Below, piece after piece: positions 7,620 through 18,091 of a stretch of DNA of 35,593 nt. The position numbers and the translations under genes are program-made. How positions within the stretch are numbered: the stretch's first letter is position 1; every line of letters begins with the position of its first letter. The DNA is taken from positions 1-35,593 of the forward strand of contig JAGXBG010000004.1 of NCBI GenBank assembly GCA_018971215.1, in the 5' to 3' direction. The notes beneath the pieces are model-generated. The model searched no databases, was not told the DNA's origin, and saw only the letters and a list, made by a program, of their open reading frames with translations. The stretch is from Alphaproteobacteria bacterium. GTDB lineage: Bacteria > Pseudomonadota > Alphaproteobacteria > ATCC43930 > CGMCC-115725.

Positions 7620-8486
7620 CTAGGCTTCCATCAGCAGGTTGATCAGGCTCGACGTATCCCAGCGGCCGCCGCCCCGCTCCTGGATGCGCTGGTAGAACTG
7701 ATCGACCAGTGCCGTCACCGGCAGCGCCGATTTGTTGCGCCGTGCCTCGCCCAGGCAGATGCCGAGATCTTTGCGCATCCAGTCGACCGCGAAGCCGAAA
7801 TCGAACTTTCCGTCGAGCATGGTGAGCGCGCGGTTGTCCATCTGCCACGATTGCGCCGCGCCCTTGGAGATCGTCTCGACCACTTTCTTACCGTCGAGTC
7901 CCGCGCGCGCGGCGAAATTGAGGGCTTCGGACAGGCCCTGCAGCAAGCCGGCGATAGCGATCTGGTTGACCATCTTGGTGAGCTGACCGCTGCCCGCCGG
8001 CCCCATCAGGGTCACCGCGCGGCCGTAATGCGCCATCACCGGCTGCGCCTTGGCGAACGCCGCGTCGTCGCCGCCGACCATGATGGTGAGCTTGCCGTTC
8101 TGCGCTCCCGCCTGGCCGCCGGAGACCGGCGCGTCGAGAAAGCCGATGCCCCGCTCCTTACCCAGCTGATAGAGCTCGCGCGCGACTTCGGCCGACGCCG
8201 TCGTGTGGTCGGCGAAGATCGCGCCGCGCTGCATGCCGGCGAACGCGCCATGCGCGCCGGTGATGACCGCGCGCAGATCGTCGTCGTTGCCGACGCAGGC
8301 GAAGACGATCTCCGCGTCGGCTGTGGCCTCGGCCGGCGTCGGCCGCAGGCTGCCGCCATGTTCTTTCACCCAATCCTCGGCCCGCGACGTCGTCCGGTTG
8401 TACACCGTCACCGTGTGGCCGTTCTTGGCGAGATGCCCCGCCATCGGATAGCCCATCACCCCCAGGCCGAGGAACGCCACTTTCAT
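7620..8486 (-). CDS. NAD(P)-dependent beta-hydroxyacid dehydrogenase (GarR/HIBADH family)
   Basis: The protein has 288 residues. The N-terminal Rossmann motif is GLGVMG (7-12), followed by the substrate-binding DAPVSGG (118-124) and the catalytic Lys171 in KMVNQ. These define the family that contains 3-hydroxyisobutyrate dehydrogenase and tartronate semialdehyde reductase; the exact substrate cannot be told from sequence alone. The ATG overlaps the hflX stop by four bases, so it is the last gene of the ntrYX-hfq-hflX run. Confidence 0.88.
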   Translation of the reverse strand: MKVAFLGLGVMGYPMAGHLAKNGHTVTVYNRTTSRAEDWVKEHGGSLRPTPAEATADAEIVFACVGNDDDLRAVITGAHGAFAGMQRGAIFADHTTASAEVARELYQLGKERGIGFLDAPVSGGQAGAQNGKLTIMVGGDDAAFAKAQPVMAHYGRAVTLMGPAGSGQLTKMVNQIAIAGLLQGLSEALNFAARAGLDGKKVVETISKGAAQSWQMDNRALTMLDGKFDFGFAVDWMRKDLGICLGEARRNKSALPVTALVDQFYQRIQERGGGRWDTSSLINLLMEA

Positions 8487-9808
8487 TGCCGCCTCCGTGT
8501 TTCGTCGCCCGCGTGCCGGGCTTGGAACCGGCCGAGTTCGGCCGGGCTTAGGCGCACCTCGAGATGCGCTTCGCGCTCATCGTCTTCGCGTTTGACGACG
8601 GTGCCGTGACGATAGAGCCACGCGAGCGCGGCGCCGTCCGACAGCTTGATATCGAGCCGCACCGGCATCCTTCCGTCGAGCCGCTGGTCGAGCAGCGCCA
8701 GCAGCCGGTCGCAGCCCTGCCCGGTCCGCGCCGACAACGGTACCGCCGCGTCGTTCCGCTGGGTCTGGTTCAACAACGCGTTGCGCGCGTCCGGCGACAG
8801 CAGGTCGATCTTGTTGAGCGCCTCGATCAGCCCCTCCTCCACGCGCGCGCCGAGACCCATTTCGCCGAGCACGCGATGTACGTCGTCGCGTTGCGCTTCG
8901 CTGTCGGAATGATGGACGTCGCGCACATGGACGATGAGATCGGCTTCGCTCACTTCTTCGAGCGTGGCGCGGAACGCCGCCACCAACGTCGTCGGCAGAT
9001 CGGAGACGAAGCCGACGGTGTCAGACAGGATCGCCGGATCGCCTGACGGCAGATCGAGCCTGCGCATCGTCGGATCGAGCGTCTCGAACAGCCGATCGGC
9101 GGAGGAGACCGTGGCGCGCGTCAGCCGGTTGAACAGCGTCGACTTGCCGGCGTTGGTGTAACCGACCAGCGCCACCACCGGATAGGGCACGCGTTTGCGC
9201 GCGCCGCGGTGGATCTGCCGCGTGCGCTTGACGCCTTCGAGTTCCTTCTTGAGCACCGCGATGCGGTCGGTGATCAGGCGACGGTCGATTTCGAGCTGGC
9301 TTTCGCCGGGGCCGCCGAGGAAGCCGAAACCGCCGCGCTGGCGTTCGAGGTGGGTCCACGATCGCACCAATCGCGAACGTTGATACGTCAGGGCCGCGAG
9401 CTCGACCTGGAGCCGGCCTTCGCGGGTGCGGGCGCGCTCGCCGAAAATCTCCAGGATCAGGCCCGTGCGGTCGATCACCTTGCACTTCCAGGCGCGCTCA
9501 AGATTGCGCTGCTGCACCGGCGTCACCGGCGCGTCGATGACCACGACGTCGATCGCATGGTCGGCGACCGCGCGGCCGAATTCCTCGATCGCGCCTTTGC
9601 CCAACAGCGTCGCCGGACTCCAGGCGGCGACGCGCGCCACTTCGCCGGCGGCGACGTCGAGCGCGATCGCCTTCGCCAAGCCGACGGCTTCGTCGAGGCG
9701 CGCTGCGGGCGTGCGCGCGCCTGCCCCCGCGCCGCGGCCATGCCGCAACACCGGATGGATCACCAGGCAACGACCAACCGATTTGCGACGCGCAGATTCC
9801 GACGCCAT
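8483..9808 (-). CDS. hflX: GTPase HflX
   Basis: This ribosome-associated GTPase rescues or splits stalled ribosomes under stress. The protein has 441 residues. An N-terminal HflX domain contains the glycine-rich LLGKGAIEEFG and the GERARTREGRLQVELAAL region. A linker follows (GFGFLGGPGESQLEIDRR), then the G domain with Walker A GYTNAGKST (216-224), the DTVGFVSDLP switch II and an NKID specificity motif. It starts 8 bases after the hfq stop, the conserved hfq-hflX pairing. Confidence 0.95.
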   Translation of the reverse strand: MASESARRKSVGRCLVIHPVLRHGRGAGAGARTPAARLDEAVGLAKAIALDVAAGEVARVAAWSPATLLGKGAIEEFGRAVADHAIDVVVIDAPVTPVQQRNLERAWKCKVIDRTGLILEIFGERARTREGRLQVELAALTYQRSRLVRSWTHLERQRGGFGFLGGPGESQLEIDRRLITDRIAVLKKELEGVKRTRQIHRGARKRVPYPVVALVGYTNAGKSTLFNRLTRATVSSADRLFETLDPTMRRLDLPSGDPAILSDTVGFVSDLPTTLVAAFRATLEEVSEADLIVHVRDVHHSDSEAQRDDVHRVLGEMGLGARVEEGLIEALNKIDLLSPDARNALLNQTQRNDAAVPLSARTGQGCDRLLALLDQRLDGRMPVRLDIKLSDGAALAWLYRHGTVVKREDDEREAHLEVRLSPAELGRFQARHAGDETRRRQ

Positions 9809-9816
9809 GCTTCGCG

Positions 9817-10068
9817 TCAGGCTTCTTCCGCCTCTTTGCCGGGTTCGAACAGCTGAATCGGCTGCGCCGGCATCACTGTCGAGATCGCGTGTTTATAGAC
9901 CAGCTGCGAATGCGCATCGCGCCGCAGCAACACGCAAAAATTATCAAACCAGGTGATGATGCCTTGCAGTTTGACGCCGTTCACCAGGAACACCGTAACC
10001 GGCGTTTTGTTCTTGCGCACATTGTTGAGAAAGACGTCCTGAACATTTTGCGATTTTTCCGACGACAT
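9817..10068 (-). CDS. hfq: RNA chaperone Hfq
   Basis: The protein has 83 residues: the Sm1 core ([20 protein letters not shown], then [15 protein letters not shown]) and Sm2 motif ([10 protein letters not shown]), followed by a short acidic C-terminal tail, as usual in alphaproteobacteria. It forms a hexameric ring that pairs small RNAs with mRNAs. The ATG at 10068 is supported by GAAGGGA a few bases upstream; the longer frame adds an unconserved extension. About 120 bases separate it from the upstream phosphatase gene, room for its own promoter. Confidence 0.97.
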   Translation of the reverse strand: MSSEKSQNVQDVFLNNVRKNKTPVTVFLVNGVKLQGIITWFDNFCVLLRRDAHSQLVYKHAISTVMPAQPIQLFEPGKEAEEA

Positions 10069-10188
10069 GGGGCTTTCCCTTCTTTCATTTCTGTCGGAGC
10101 CGATTGGCGGCATTCGCCGTGTGGCTTGGGCGCCGGGCGGCCGTTCGTGCTCGCCTCATTGATAACAGACCCCGGCCGGGATGGGAAT

Positions 10189-10839
10189 TCACATGCCGTG
10201 GAGGTGCCGGGCAAAGCTGCCACAATCCGGAAATCGCATGTCGGGCGGGAACTTAGCCAGTTCGGCCGCAGGCGAATGCGGCTCGCCCAAGAGCACGCCG
10301 GTCAGACCGGCGCGATGCGCGCTTTGCATGTCGAGCGCGGTGTCGCCGACATACCAGACGCCGCGGCCGGGGGCGATGCCGCTGCCTTCGAGCGCGACCG
10401 CGAAGGCGGCCGGATCGGGCTTGTCGGCCCGCGCGTCGCCGGCGCCGACGAGCCGCCGGAAATAGCGGTCCCAGCCGATATGCGAGGCTTCAGTGCGCAA
10501 CGACGCACCGGTCTTGTTGCTGACGACGGCGAGGTAATAGCCGGCGTCGTGCAACGCCGCGAGCATCGCGCCGGCGCCAGGCAGCGCCGCCAGCCGTTCG
10601 AGATGGATGGCGGCGTAATTGTCGAGATAGATTTGCCGCGCCTCTTCCCACCGTGCGCCGAAGAGGTCGGGAAAACTGTGCTTCAGGCTGCGCGCGACGC
10701 GCGACCGGGTTTCGGCGAGGGTCCACGGCGCATGCCCCATGCGTTCGAGCGTGCCGACCAGCGCCTCGTGGATCGTTTCCCAGGTATCGACCAGCGTGTT
10801 GTCCCAGTCGAAGATGATCGCGCTCGGCTTCGCCGTCAC
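10189..10839 (-). CDS. HAD-superfamily phosphatase (Gph-like)
   Basis: The protein has 216 residues from a GTG start that overlaps the dat stop (GTGA). HAD motifs are complete: motif I DWDNTLVD (nucleophile and acid Asp near residues 10-12), motif II VVSNKTG, the motif III Lys in ADKPDP, and motif IV GDTALDM. The helical cap inserted after motif I resembles phosphoglycolate phosphatase, but the physiological substrate is not evident. The longer open frame reaching back through dat is only chance reading on the same strand. Confidence 0.88.
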   Translation of the reverse strand: MTAKPSAIIFDWDNTLVDTWETIHEALVGTLERMGHAPWTLAETRSRVARSLKHSFPDLFGARWEEARQIYLDNYAAIHLERLAALPGAGAMLAALHDAGYYLAVVSNKTGASLRTEASHIGWDRYFRRLVGAGDARADKPDPAAFAVALEGSGIAPGRGVWYVGDTALDMQSAHRAGLTGVLLGEPHSPAAELAKFPPDMRFPDCGSFARHLHGM

Positions 10840-11696
10840 CGTGCCACGCCCTCGAGCGCAAAACTGGTGTAAAGCGCGCGCAGGCGGCGGGCGACTTCGC
10901 CCGGCTTCCCCTCGCCCACGGTCGCGTCGTCGATGCGCACGATCGGCACGACAAAATTCGTCGTGCTGGTGAGGAAAGCCTCGCGCGCCGCCTTGGCCTC
11001 GTCGACGCTGAACGGCCGTTCGACCAATTTGAGCCCGGCATCGCCCGCCACCTTGAGCACGCCGAGCCGCGTCACGCCGTTGAGGATCGCGTGATCGGCT
11101 TGGCGCGTGACGATCTCGTCCTTCGCCGTGACGATCCAGGCGTTGCTCGACGTGCCCTCGGTGACGTTGCCGTCGCGGTCGACTTGCCAAGCTTCGTAAG
11201 CGCCAGCCTCGCGGGCGTGCTGCTTGCCGAGCGCGTTCGGCAGCAGCGCCACCGACTTGATGTCGGGCCGCGCCCACCGGATGTCGGGCACGGTGACGAC
11301 GCGCACGCCGCGTTCGATGATCTTGGGATCGAGCGGCCGCTGCGTCCGCGCGGTCATGATCAAGCTCGGCCGCGCGCCCGGCGGGAACGAGAAATCGCGC
11401 GGTGCGGCGCCGCGGGTGATCTGGATATAGATGATGCCGTCGACGACACGGTTGCGCCGCACGGTCTCGCGCATCACGGCTTTGAGCGCCGCGTCGGACA
11501 TCGGTGGCGCGATGCGCAATTCGCCAAGCGAGCGGTGCAAGCGCGCGAGATGCGGCGTCTCGTCGACGAAGCCGCCGCCTTTGACGGCGATGACCTCGTA
11601 AACGCCGTCGGCGAACTGGAAGCCGCGATCCTCGATATGGACGCAGGCTTGACGGTGCGGAAGATAGCGGCCGTTGACATAGGCGATACGCGACAT
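10836..11696 (-). CDS. dat: D-amino-acid aminotransferase (class IV PLP enzyme)
   Basis: The protein has 286 residues with fold-type IV features: YVNGRYLPHRQACVHIEDRG at the N-terminus, GVYEVI, the PLP-binding Lys147 in ARPDIKSVALLPN, then YEAW and EGTSSNAWIV. D-alanine transaminase converts D-Ala and 2-oxoglutarate to pyruvate and D-Glu, feeding cell-wall synthesis; a branched-chain-type specificity cannot be fully excluded. It begins 21 bases after the ntrX stop, an arrangement seen in other alphaproteobacteria. Confidence 0.88.
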   Translation of the reverse strand: MSRIAYVNGRYLPHRQACVHIEDRGFQFADGVYEVIAVKGGGFVDETPHLARLHRSLGELRIAPPMSDAALKAVMRETVRRNRVVDGIIYIQITRGAAPRDFSFPPGARPSLIMTARTQRPLDPKIIERGVRVVTVPDIRWARPDIKSVALLPNALGKQHAREAGAYEAWQVDRDGNVTEGTSSNAWIVTAKDEIVTRQADHAILNGVTRLGVLKVAGDAGLKLVERPFSVDEAKAAREAFLTSTTNFVVPIVRIDDATVGEGKPGEVARRLRALYTSFALEGVAR

Positions 11697-11717
11697 GGCG
11701 GGATTCCGGAGATGTGA

Positions 11718-13139
11718 TCAGGCGTCGAGTTTCTGCACGCGGTCGCCGTTGGCGCCGGCGCCGGCGCCGCCGACTCCCAGCGACTTGAGCTTGCGGTGCA
11801 AGGCCGAGCGCTCCATGCCGACGAAGGCCGCGGTACGCGAGATGTTGCCGCCGAAGCGCGTGACCTGGGCCATGAGATATTCGCGCTCGAACATCTCGCG
11901 CGCGTCGCGCAGCGGCAGGCCCATGAGCTCGCCGCCTTTGTCCCATTTGACCACCGCCGGCGCGAGCGTCGTGATCTCCGGCGGCAGATTGTCGGCGCGG
12001 ATCGGTTCGCGCGCGTCGCCCGGCGTCATGATCAGCACCCAGTCGATGGCGTTGCGCAACTGGCGCACGTTCCCGGGCCACTCATAGGCCTGCAGCGCCG
12101 CCATCGCGTCCTCGCCGAAGACCCGCAGCGGCACACGCGCCGCTTCGGCCGCCCGCATCATCAGATGCCGCGCCAGCTCCGGAATGTCCTCGGCGCGCTC
12201 GCGCAGCGGCGGCACCACCAGCGGCACCACCGCGAGGCGGTAATAAAGATCTTCGCGGAACCGGCCTGTCGCGATGTCGCTCGGCAGGTCGCGATTGGTC
12301 GAGGCGATGACGCGCACGTCGACTTTGACGCGGCCGCCGCCGACGCGTTCGAAGGTCTGCTCCTGCAGCGCGCGGACGATCTTGCCCTGCGTTTCGAGCG
12401 GCATGTCGGCAATTTCGTCGAGGAACAGTGTGCCGCCATGCGCCTCTTCGAAGGTGCCAACCTTGCGCGGGCTGCCGTCGCCGTCGGCGCCCGGCTCCGC
12501 GCCGAACAACTCGCTCTCGACGCGTTCCGGCCGCATCGTCGCGCAGCTTAGCGTCACAAACGGCCCGCGTGCACGCTTGGAACGGGCGTGCAGCAACCGC
12601 GCGACGATATCCTTGCCAGTGCCGGGTGCGCCGGTGATCAACACGCGGCTGTTGGTGGCGGCGACGCGGTCGACCTGCTGCCGCAGCTGCGATATCTGAT
12701 GCGAGCGTCCGACCAGCTCTTCGTCAGCGCCGGCCCGCTGTTTCAGTTCTTCGTTTTCGCGCCGCAGCCGGCTGGCTTCGATCGCGCGATCGATGATCTG
12801 CAGCAGTCGATCCGCTTTGAACGGTTTCTCGATGAAGTCGTAGGCGCCGACTTTGATCGCGGCGACCGCCGTCTCGATCGTGCCGTGGCCGGAGATCATC
12901 ACCACCGGCAGGGTCGGCCATTCGCGCCGCACCGCCTTGAGAATCTCGATGCCGTCTAGTTCGCTGCCTTGGAGCCAGATGTCGAGCACGACCAGCGTCG
13001 GCCGCCGCGTGCGGATCGCCGCCAGCGCCTCGGTGCTGGTGGCGGCCTCGCGCGTCTCGTAGCCCTCGTCGCTGAGAACGCCGCAGATCAGCGCCCGGAT
13101 GTCGGCCTCATCGTCGACGACCAGAATGTCATGCGCCAT
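11718..13139 (-). CDS. ntrX: Nitrogen-regulation response regulator NtrX
   Basis: The protein has 473 residues: a receiver domain with phospho-acceptor Asp53 (VLDIW), an AAA+ domain with Walker A GAPGTGKD (about 160-167) and Walker B LFLDEIADMP, and a C-terminal Fis-type helix-turn-helix (ISRTAAFVGMERSALHRKLKSLGV). The GAFTGA loop that contacts sigma-54 is absent: the segment between ELFGAEPGADG and RKVGTFEEAHGG has no such motif. NtrX proteins of other alphaproteobacteria also lack it, so this regulator probably does not activate sigma-54 promoters in the NtrC manner. It overlaps ntrY by 11 bases. Confidence 0.95.
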   Translation of the reverse strand: MAHDILVVDDEADIRALICGVLSDEGYETREAATSTEALAAIRTRRPTLVVLDIWLQGSELDGIEILKAVRREWPTLPVVMISGHGTIETAVAAIKVGAYDFIEKPFKADRLLQIIDRAIEASRLRRENEELKQRAGADEELVGRSHQISQLRQQVDRVAATNSRVLITGAPGTGKDIVARLLHARSKRARGPFVTLSCATMRPERVESELFGAEPGADGDGSPRKVGTFEEAHGGTLFLDEIADMPLETQGKIVRALQEQTFERVGGGRVKVDVRVIASTNRDLPSDIATGRFREDLYYRLAVVPLVVPPLRERAEDIPELARHLMMRAAEAARVPLRVFGEDAMAALQAYEWPGNVRQLRNAIDWVLIMTPGDAREPIRADNLPPEITTLAPAVVKWDKGGELMGLPLRDAREMFEREYLMAQVTRFGGNISRTAAFVGMERSALHRKLKSLGVGGAGAGANGDRVQKLDA

Positions 13140-15357
13140 GGGTGCCCTCCCGTTTGACGCGTTCGGTCTCGCCCGCCTCGGCGACGCGTGCGTCGCCGCG
13201 CACGAACAGCAACGTCACGCGCGCGCCGCCGCCGTCGCAATCCTCGAGGCGCAGCTCGCCGCCGTGGTCCTCCATGATCTTCTTGACGATCGCCAGCCCC
13301 AGGCCGGTGCCGCCGGCGCGCGTGGTGACGTAAGGCTCGGTCAGTCGGTCGCGCTCCTGATGCGGCAGGCCGATGCCGTTGTCCTCCACCGCAACCGTGA
13401 CGCCGCCGTCGGCGTCGGTCATGCGGATGCGGATATGGCCGGGTGCCGCACCGGCGTTGCGCGCCTGGATCGCCTCGGCCGCGTTCTTCAGGACGTTGAT
13501 CAGCGCCTGGCTCACCTGGCGGCCGTCGCACAACAAGCGCACCGACGACGACGACAGGTCGAGATCGAAGCGGATTTCGGGGTTGGCGGTGCGCTGCAGG
13601 AACGCGGCGCGACGGACGAGCTCGGTCAGATCCTCGTCGCGCAGCACCGGCACCGGCATGCGCGCGAACGACGAGAATTCGTCGACCATGCGGCCGATAT
13701 CGCCGACGTGGCGGATGATCGTGTCGGTGCAGATGGCAAACGTGTCGGGATCGGTGCGGATTTCGCCGGCGTATTTGCGTTTCAGGCGTTCGGCGGAAAG
13801 CTGGATCGGCGTCAGCGGGTTCTTGATCTCGTGCGCGATGCGGCGAGCGACGTCCGACCACGCCGCCTTGCGCTGCGCCGCGATCAGGCTGGTGACGTCG
13901 TCGAAGGTGACGACATAGCCCTTGATTTCGCCGTCGATGCGCTCGGCCGCGATGCGCACCAGCAACGCCACCATACGGCCGTCGCGCGTCAGTTGAATCT
14001 GCGACTGGGCCAGACGCTCCGGCCGGCGGCCGACCTCGTCGAGCAGGCCGGCCATCTCGGGCACCGAGTCCGCGAGATCCTGGCCGATCATCTGGTCGAG
14101 ATCGACGCCGAGCAGCACCGACGCCGACCGGTTCGGAAGGTTGATGCGCGCATGTTGATCGAGGCCGATGACGCCGGCCGAAACGCCGGATAGCACCGCC
14201 TCGGTAAACCGCCGTCGTTGATCGAGCTGCCGATTGGCCTCGATGAGTTCGCTCTGCTGGCTTTCGAGCTGATGCGTCATGCGGTTGAAGGCGCGGAACA
14301 GCGAACCGAATTCCTCGTCGCCCATGCCCATCGGCACGCGCGCGGTGAGATCGCCACCGCGCACGCGTTCGGCGGCGACGATGAGCGAGCTCATCGGTCG
14401 CGCCAGACGTTGCGCGAAAGTTAGCCCAACCCAGACCGCGCCGGTCAGCAGCAGGATGCCGACGGCGAAGAACACCATGGTGAAGGCGATCTGGTATTCC
14501 GAACGCTCGCCTTCGAGTTTCTCATACTGCGCCACGGCGCTCTGCGTCTGCGTCATATGCGCCAGCACCGTCGGATCGATGTAACGCCCGACGTAAAGAT
14601 AGACGTCGCCGAAGCGACTGAGCCGGATCAGCGCGCGCACGCGGTCGTCGTTGTCGCTTGTGAGCACGGCGACATCGCCTGACCGCGCCTGGCGCAGCGC
14701 CCAGACCGGGATCGGCTGCAGCTCGAGCGAGAAGCTCAACGCCGTGCGGGCCAGCACGTGGCCGGCGCCGTCGAAGACCACCGCCTCGTTGAGCGAGCGC
14801 AGCGCCGTCTGCGCGTTGACGACTTGGTTGAGCCGGTCGGGATTGACGCTCAGAAATGCTGCCTCGCGATTGAGGTCATTGGCCATGCTGACGACGTCAG
14901 CGCGGATCGCCTGCTGGTGTTCGTGCAGATAGGCCTCGGCGACGACCAGCGATTCCTGCAACGCGGTGCGGACACGCTCGCTAAACCAAGCCTGCACGCC
15001 GAAGCTGAACAGCAGATAGGAGAACACCGCCACGATGATCGTCGGAATCACCGCCACCAGGCTGAACAGCACGACGAGGCGAATGTGTAGACGCGAGCCG
15101 GCGTGACCGCGGCGGCGTTCGGCCCAGACCTGAACCAGGCGCCACGCCACCACCGCGACCAGCGGCAGCACCAGCACCAGATTGACGATGAGAATGAGTT
15201 GATCGAGATGCGGCTGCGCGTCGAAGGGCGGGATGCCGCGCATCGCCGCGAAGGTGGCGACGGCCGAGAGCACCGCGGCGATCGCGAGCGCCGCCGCCAG
15301 CTTGCGCGGCAGGCGCACCCGGCGCGCCCACAACACCAATTCGCGAGAAACGCTCAT
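13129..15357 (-). CDS. ntrY: Membrane sensor histidine kinase NtrY
   Basis: The protein has about 742 residues. Hydrophobic segments near the N-terminus (LAAALAIAAVLSAVATFA, LILIVNLVLVLPLVAVVAW, LVVLFSLVAVIPTIIVAVF) are followed by a periplasmic sensory region, another membrane segment (FFAVGILLLTGAVWVGLTF), a HAMP domain, a PAS domain (RFTEAVLSGVSAGVIGLDQH), a HisKA domain with HEIKNPLTPIQLSAERL and an ATPase domain with N, G1 and G2 boxes (NVLKNAAEAI, DNGIGLP, GTGLGLAIVKKI). It phosphorylates NtrX and links to nitrogen or redox status. ATG 15357 is chosen because GGGGCGA precedes it; ATG 15378 in frame is possible. The start overlaps the stop of a possible 28-codon leader ORF. Confidence 0.94.
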   Translation of the reverse strand: MSVSRELVLWARRVRLPRKLAAALAIAAVLSAVATFAAMRGIPPFDAQPHLDQLILIVNLVLVLPLVAVVAWRLVQVWAERRRGHAGSRLHIRLVVLFSLVAVIPTIIVAVFSYLLFSFGVQAWFSERVRTALQESLVVAEAYLHEHQQAIRADVVSMANDLNREAAFLSVNPDRLNQVVNAQTALRSLNEAVVFDGAGHVLARTALSFSLELQPIPVWALRQARSGDVAVLTSDNDDRVRALIRLSRFGDVYLYVGRYIDPTVLAHMTQTQSAVAQYEKLEGERSEYQIAFTMVFFAVGILLLTGAVWVGLTFAQRLARPMSSLIVAAERVRGGDLTARVPMGMGDEEFGSLFRAFNRMTHQLESQQSELIEANRQLDQRRRFTEAVLSGVSAGVIGLDQHARINLPNRSASVLLGVDLDQMIGQDLADSVPEMAGLLDEVGRRPERLAQSQIQLTRDGRMVALLVRIAAERIDGEIKGYVVTFDDVTSLIAAQRKAAWSDVARRIAHEIKNPLTPIQLSAERLKRKYAGEIRTDPDTFAICTDTIIRHVGDIGRMVDEFSSFARMPVPVLRDEDLTELVRRAAFLQRTANPEIRFDLDLSSSSVRLLCDGRQVSQALINVLKNAAEAIQARNAGAAPGHIRIRMTDADGGVTVAVEDNGIGLPHQERDRLTEPYVTTRAGGTGLGLAIVKKIMEDHGGELRLEDCDGGGARVTLLFVRGDARVAEAGETERVKREGTHGA

Positions 15358-15440
15358 TCGCCCCGTTGGCCCGCCCATGGCAGCACCAGCCAGCGTTGCA
15401 TCCCGGCCACGGCGTTGCCTTCGGGCAACACCCTAACCAA
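15354..15440 (-). CDS. Possible 28-codon leader ORF before ntrY
   Basis: A TTG-initiated frame with AAGGG five bases upstream would encode a 28-residue peptide that begins MVRVLPEGNAVAG and ends in WAGQRGE. Its stop overlaps the ntrY ATG as ATGA, so it could couple translation into ntrY. Nothing similar is known to me, and such short frames are common by chance in GC-rich DNA. Confidence 0.2.
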   Translation of the reverse strand: MVRVLPEGNAVAGMQRWLVLPWAGQRGE

Positions 15441-15463
15441 GCCCTTAATAATCCGCCATTATT
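15414..15463. repeat. Two inverted repeats in the ntrC-ntrY gap
   Basis: Bases 15414-15429 form GTTGCC-TTCG-GGCAAC, a perfect 6-base stem with a UUCG-type loop on the plus strand (CGAA loop in the ntrY leader RNA). Bases 15447-15463 form AATAAT-CCGCC-ATTATT. The 160-base gap is unusual in an otherwise tightly packed cluster, so it probably holds the ntrYX promoter and a regulatory site. No clear -35/-10 pair was found. Confidence 0.4.
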
Positions 15464-15518
15464 TTATGAGCCCTGATGCCGTGAGCAGCCAATACAGCCA
15501 TCCAGCTGCAGCTTGGCC

Positions 15519-16969
<1,451 letters not shown>

Positions 16970-16973
<4 letters not shown>

Positions 16974-18091
16974 GACGCGGCCCCGCTCGGCGCCTCGCGC
17001 GACACCGGCAGATAGACGCGGAAGACGGTGCGGCGCGGTTCGCTATCGAATTCGATGACGCCGCCATGGTCGCCGATCACCTTGGCGACCAGCGCCAGAC
17101 CGAGACCGTTGCCGTTGTGCTTGGTCGAGACGAAGGGATCGAACAGATGCGGCCGCAAGTCCTCGGGAATGCCGGCGCCGTTGTCGGCGACGGAAACGAC
17201 CAACGGCAGATGTACGCGGCTGTCGGAACCGGCGATCGCTAGCCTCACGCCGTGCTGATAGGCGGTTCTGAGCTCGATCTCGCCGCCCTTCTCGGGCACC
17301 GCCTCGGCGGCGTTCTTCACCAGGTTCATGAACACCTGGATCAGCAAGTCGCGGTTGCCGTGCACGAACGGCAGCGACGGGTCGTAGATTTCGGTGATCT
17401 GGACGTGGCGCGCGAAACCGGATTGCGCCGCCTTGCGCACGCGACCCATCACCTCGTGGATGTTCACCGCCGTACGTTCGAGCGGCCGGCTGTCGGAGAA
17501 CACGTCCATGCGGTCGACCAGCGCGCAGATGCGGTCGGCCTCGTCGCAGATCAGCCGCGTCAGCTCGCGGTCGGCGGCGTTGGCGTTCTGCTCGAGCAGC
17601 TGCGCGGCGCCGCGAATGCCCGACAACGGATTCTTCACCTCGTGCGCCAGCATCGACGCCATTGCCGTCACCGAACGCGCCGCATTGCGATGCGTCAGCT
17701 GGCGGTCGATCTTGTTGGCGATCGAGCGTTCCTGGAAGGTCAGCAGCACGCGATCGCGCGCTTCCGACAACGGCGCCGCCTGGATGTCGACGAAGCGCGT
17801 CGGCAGCCGCGGCGTTTCGAGCGTGACGCCGTATTCGGACACGCTGTGGCCGGTTTCGCGCACGCTGGCGATCAGCGCAAACAGCGGTCCGTCCTGCGGC
17901 AGCATGGTGCCAAGGTTGGTGCCTACCAGCGTCGCCGCGCCGGTATCGAACAGCTGCTCGGCTGCAGCATTGACGAAACAGATGCGGTCGTCGGCGTCGA
18001 CCACCACCAACGGCTCCGGCAGCGCCGCGAGCACTTGCGTCGGATCGGGCGGCGCAGCGCCGAGCTTGCGGGCCAGGCTGCGCAGCGCCAT
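16970..18091 (-). CDS. ntrB: Nitrogen-regulation sensor kinase/phosphatase NtrB
   Basis: This soluble kinase has 373 residues and no membrane segment. A PAS domain ([20 protein letters not shown]) is followed by a HisKA domain with His150 in [21 protein letters not shown] and an ATPase domain ([31 protein letters not shown]). NtrB phosphorylates or dephosphorylates NtrC under control of PII proteins. It starts right at the end of dusB, so dusB-ntrB-ntrC form one transcription unit, as in many alphaproteobacteria. Confidence 0.96.

Noticed and set aside
10171-10180. CCCGGCCGGG palindrome between the HAD gene and hfq
   Set aside because: A 10-base palindrome without loop or T-tract is expected by chance in DNA this GC-rich; no promoter elements support an operator.
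10840-12081. Open frame upstream of the HAD phosphatase running through dat and ntrX
   Set aside because: It is another frame on the strand of two well-supported genes; only the part from GTG 10839 shows HAD motifs.
13099-14193. Plus-strand frame opposite ntrY
   Set aside because: Antisense to a kinase with complete HisKA and ATPase motifs; the translation has no recognisable features.
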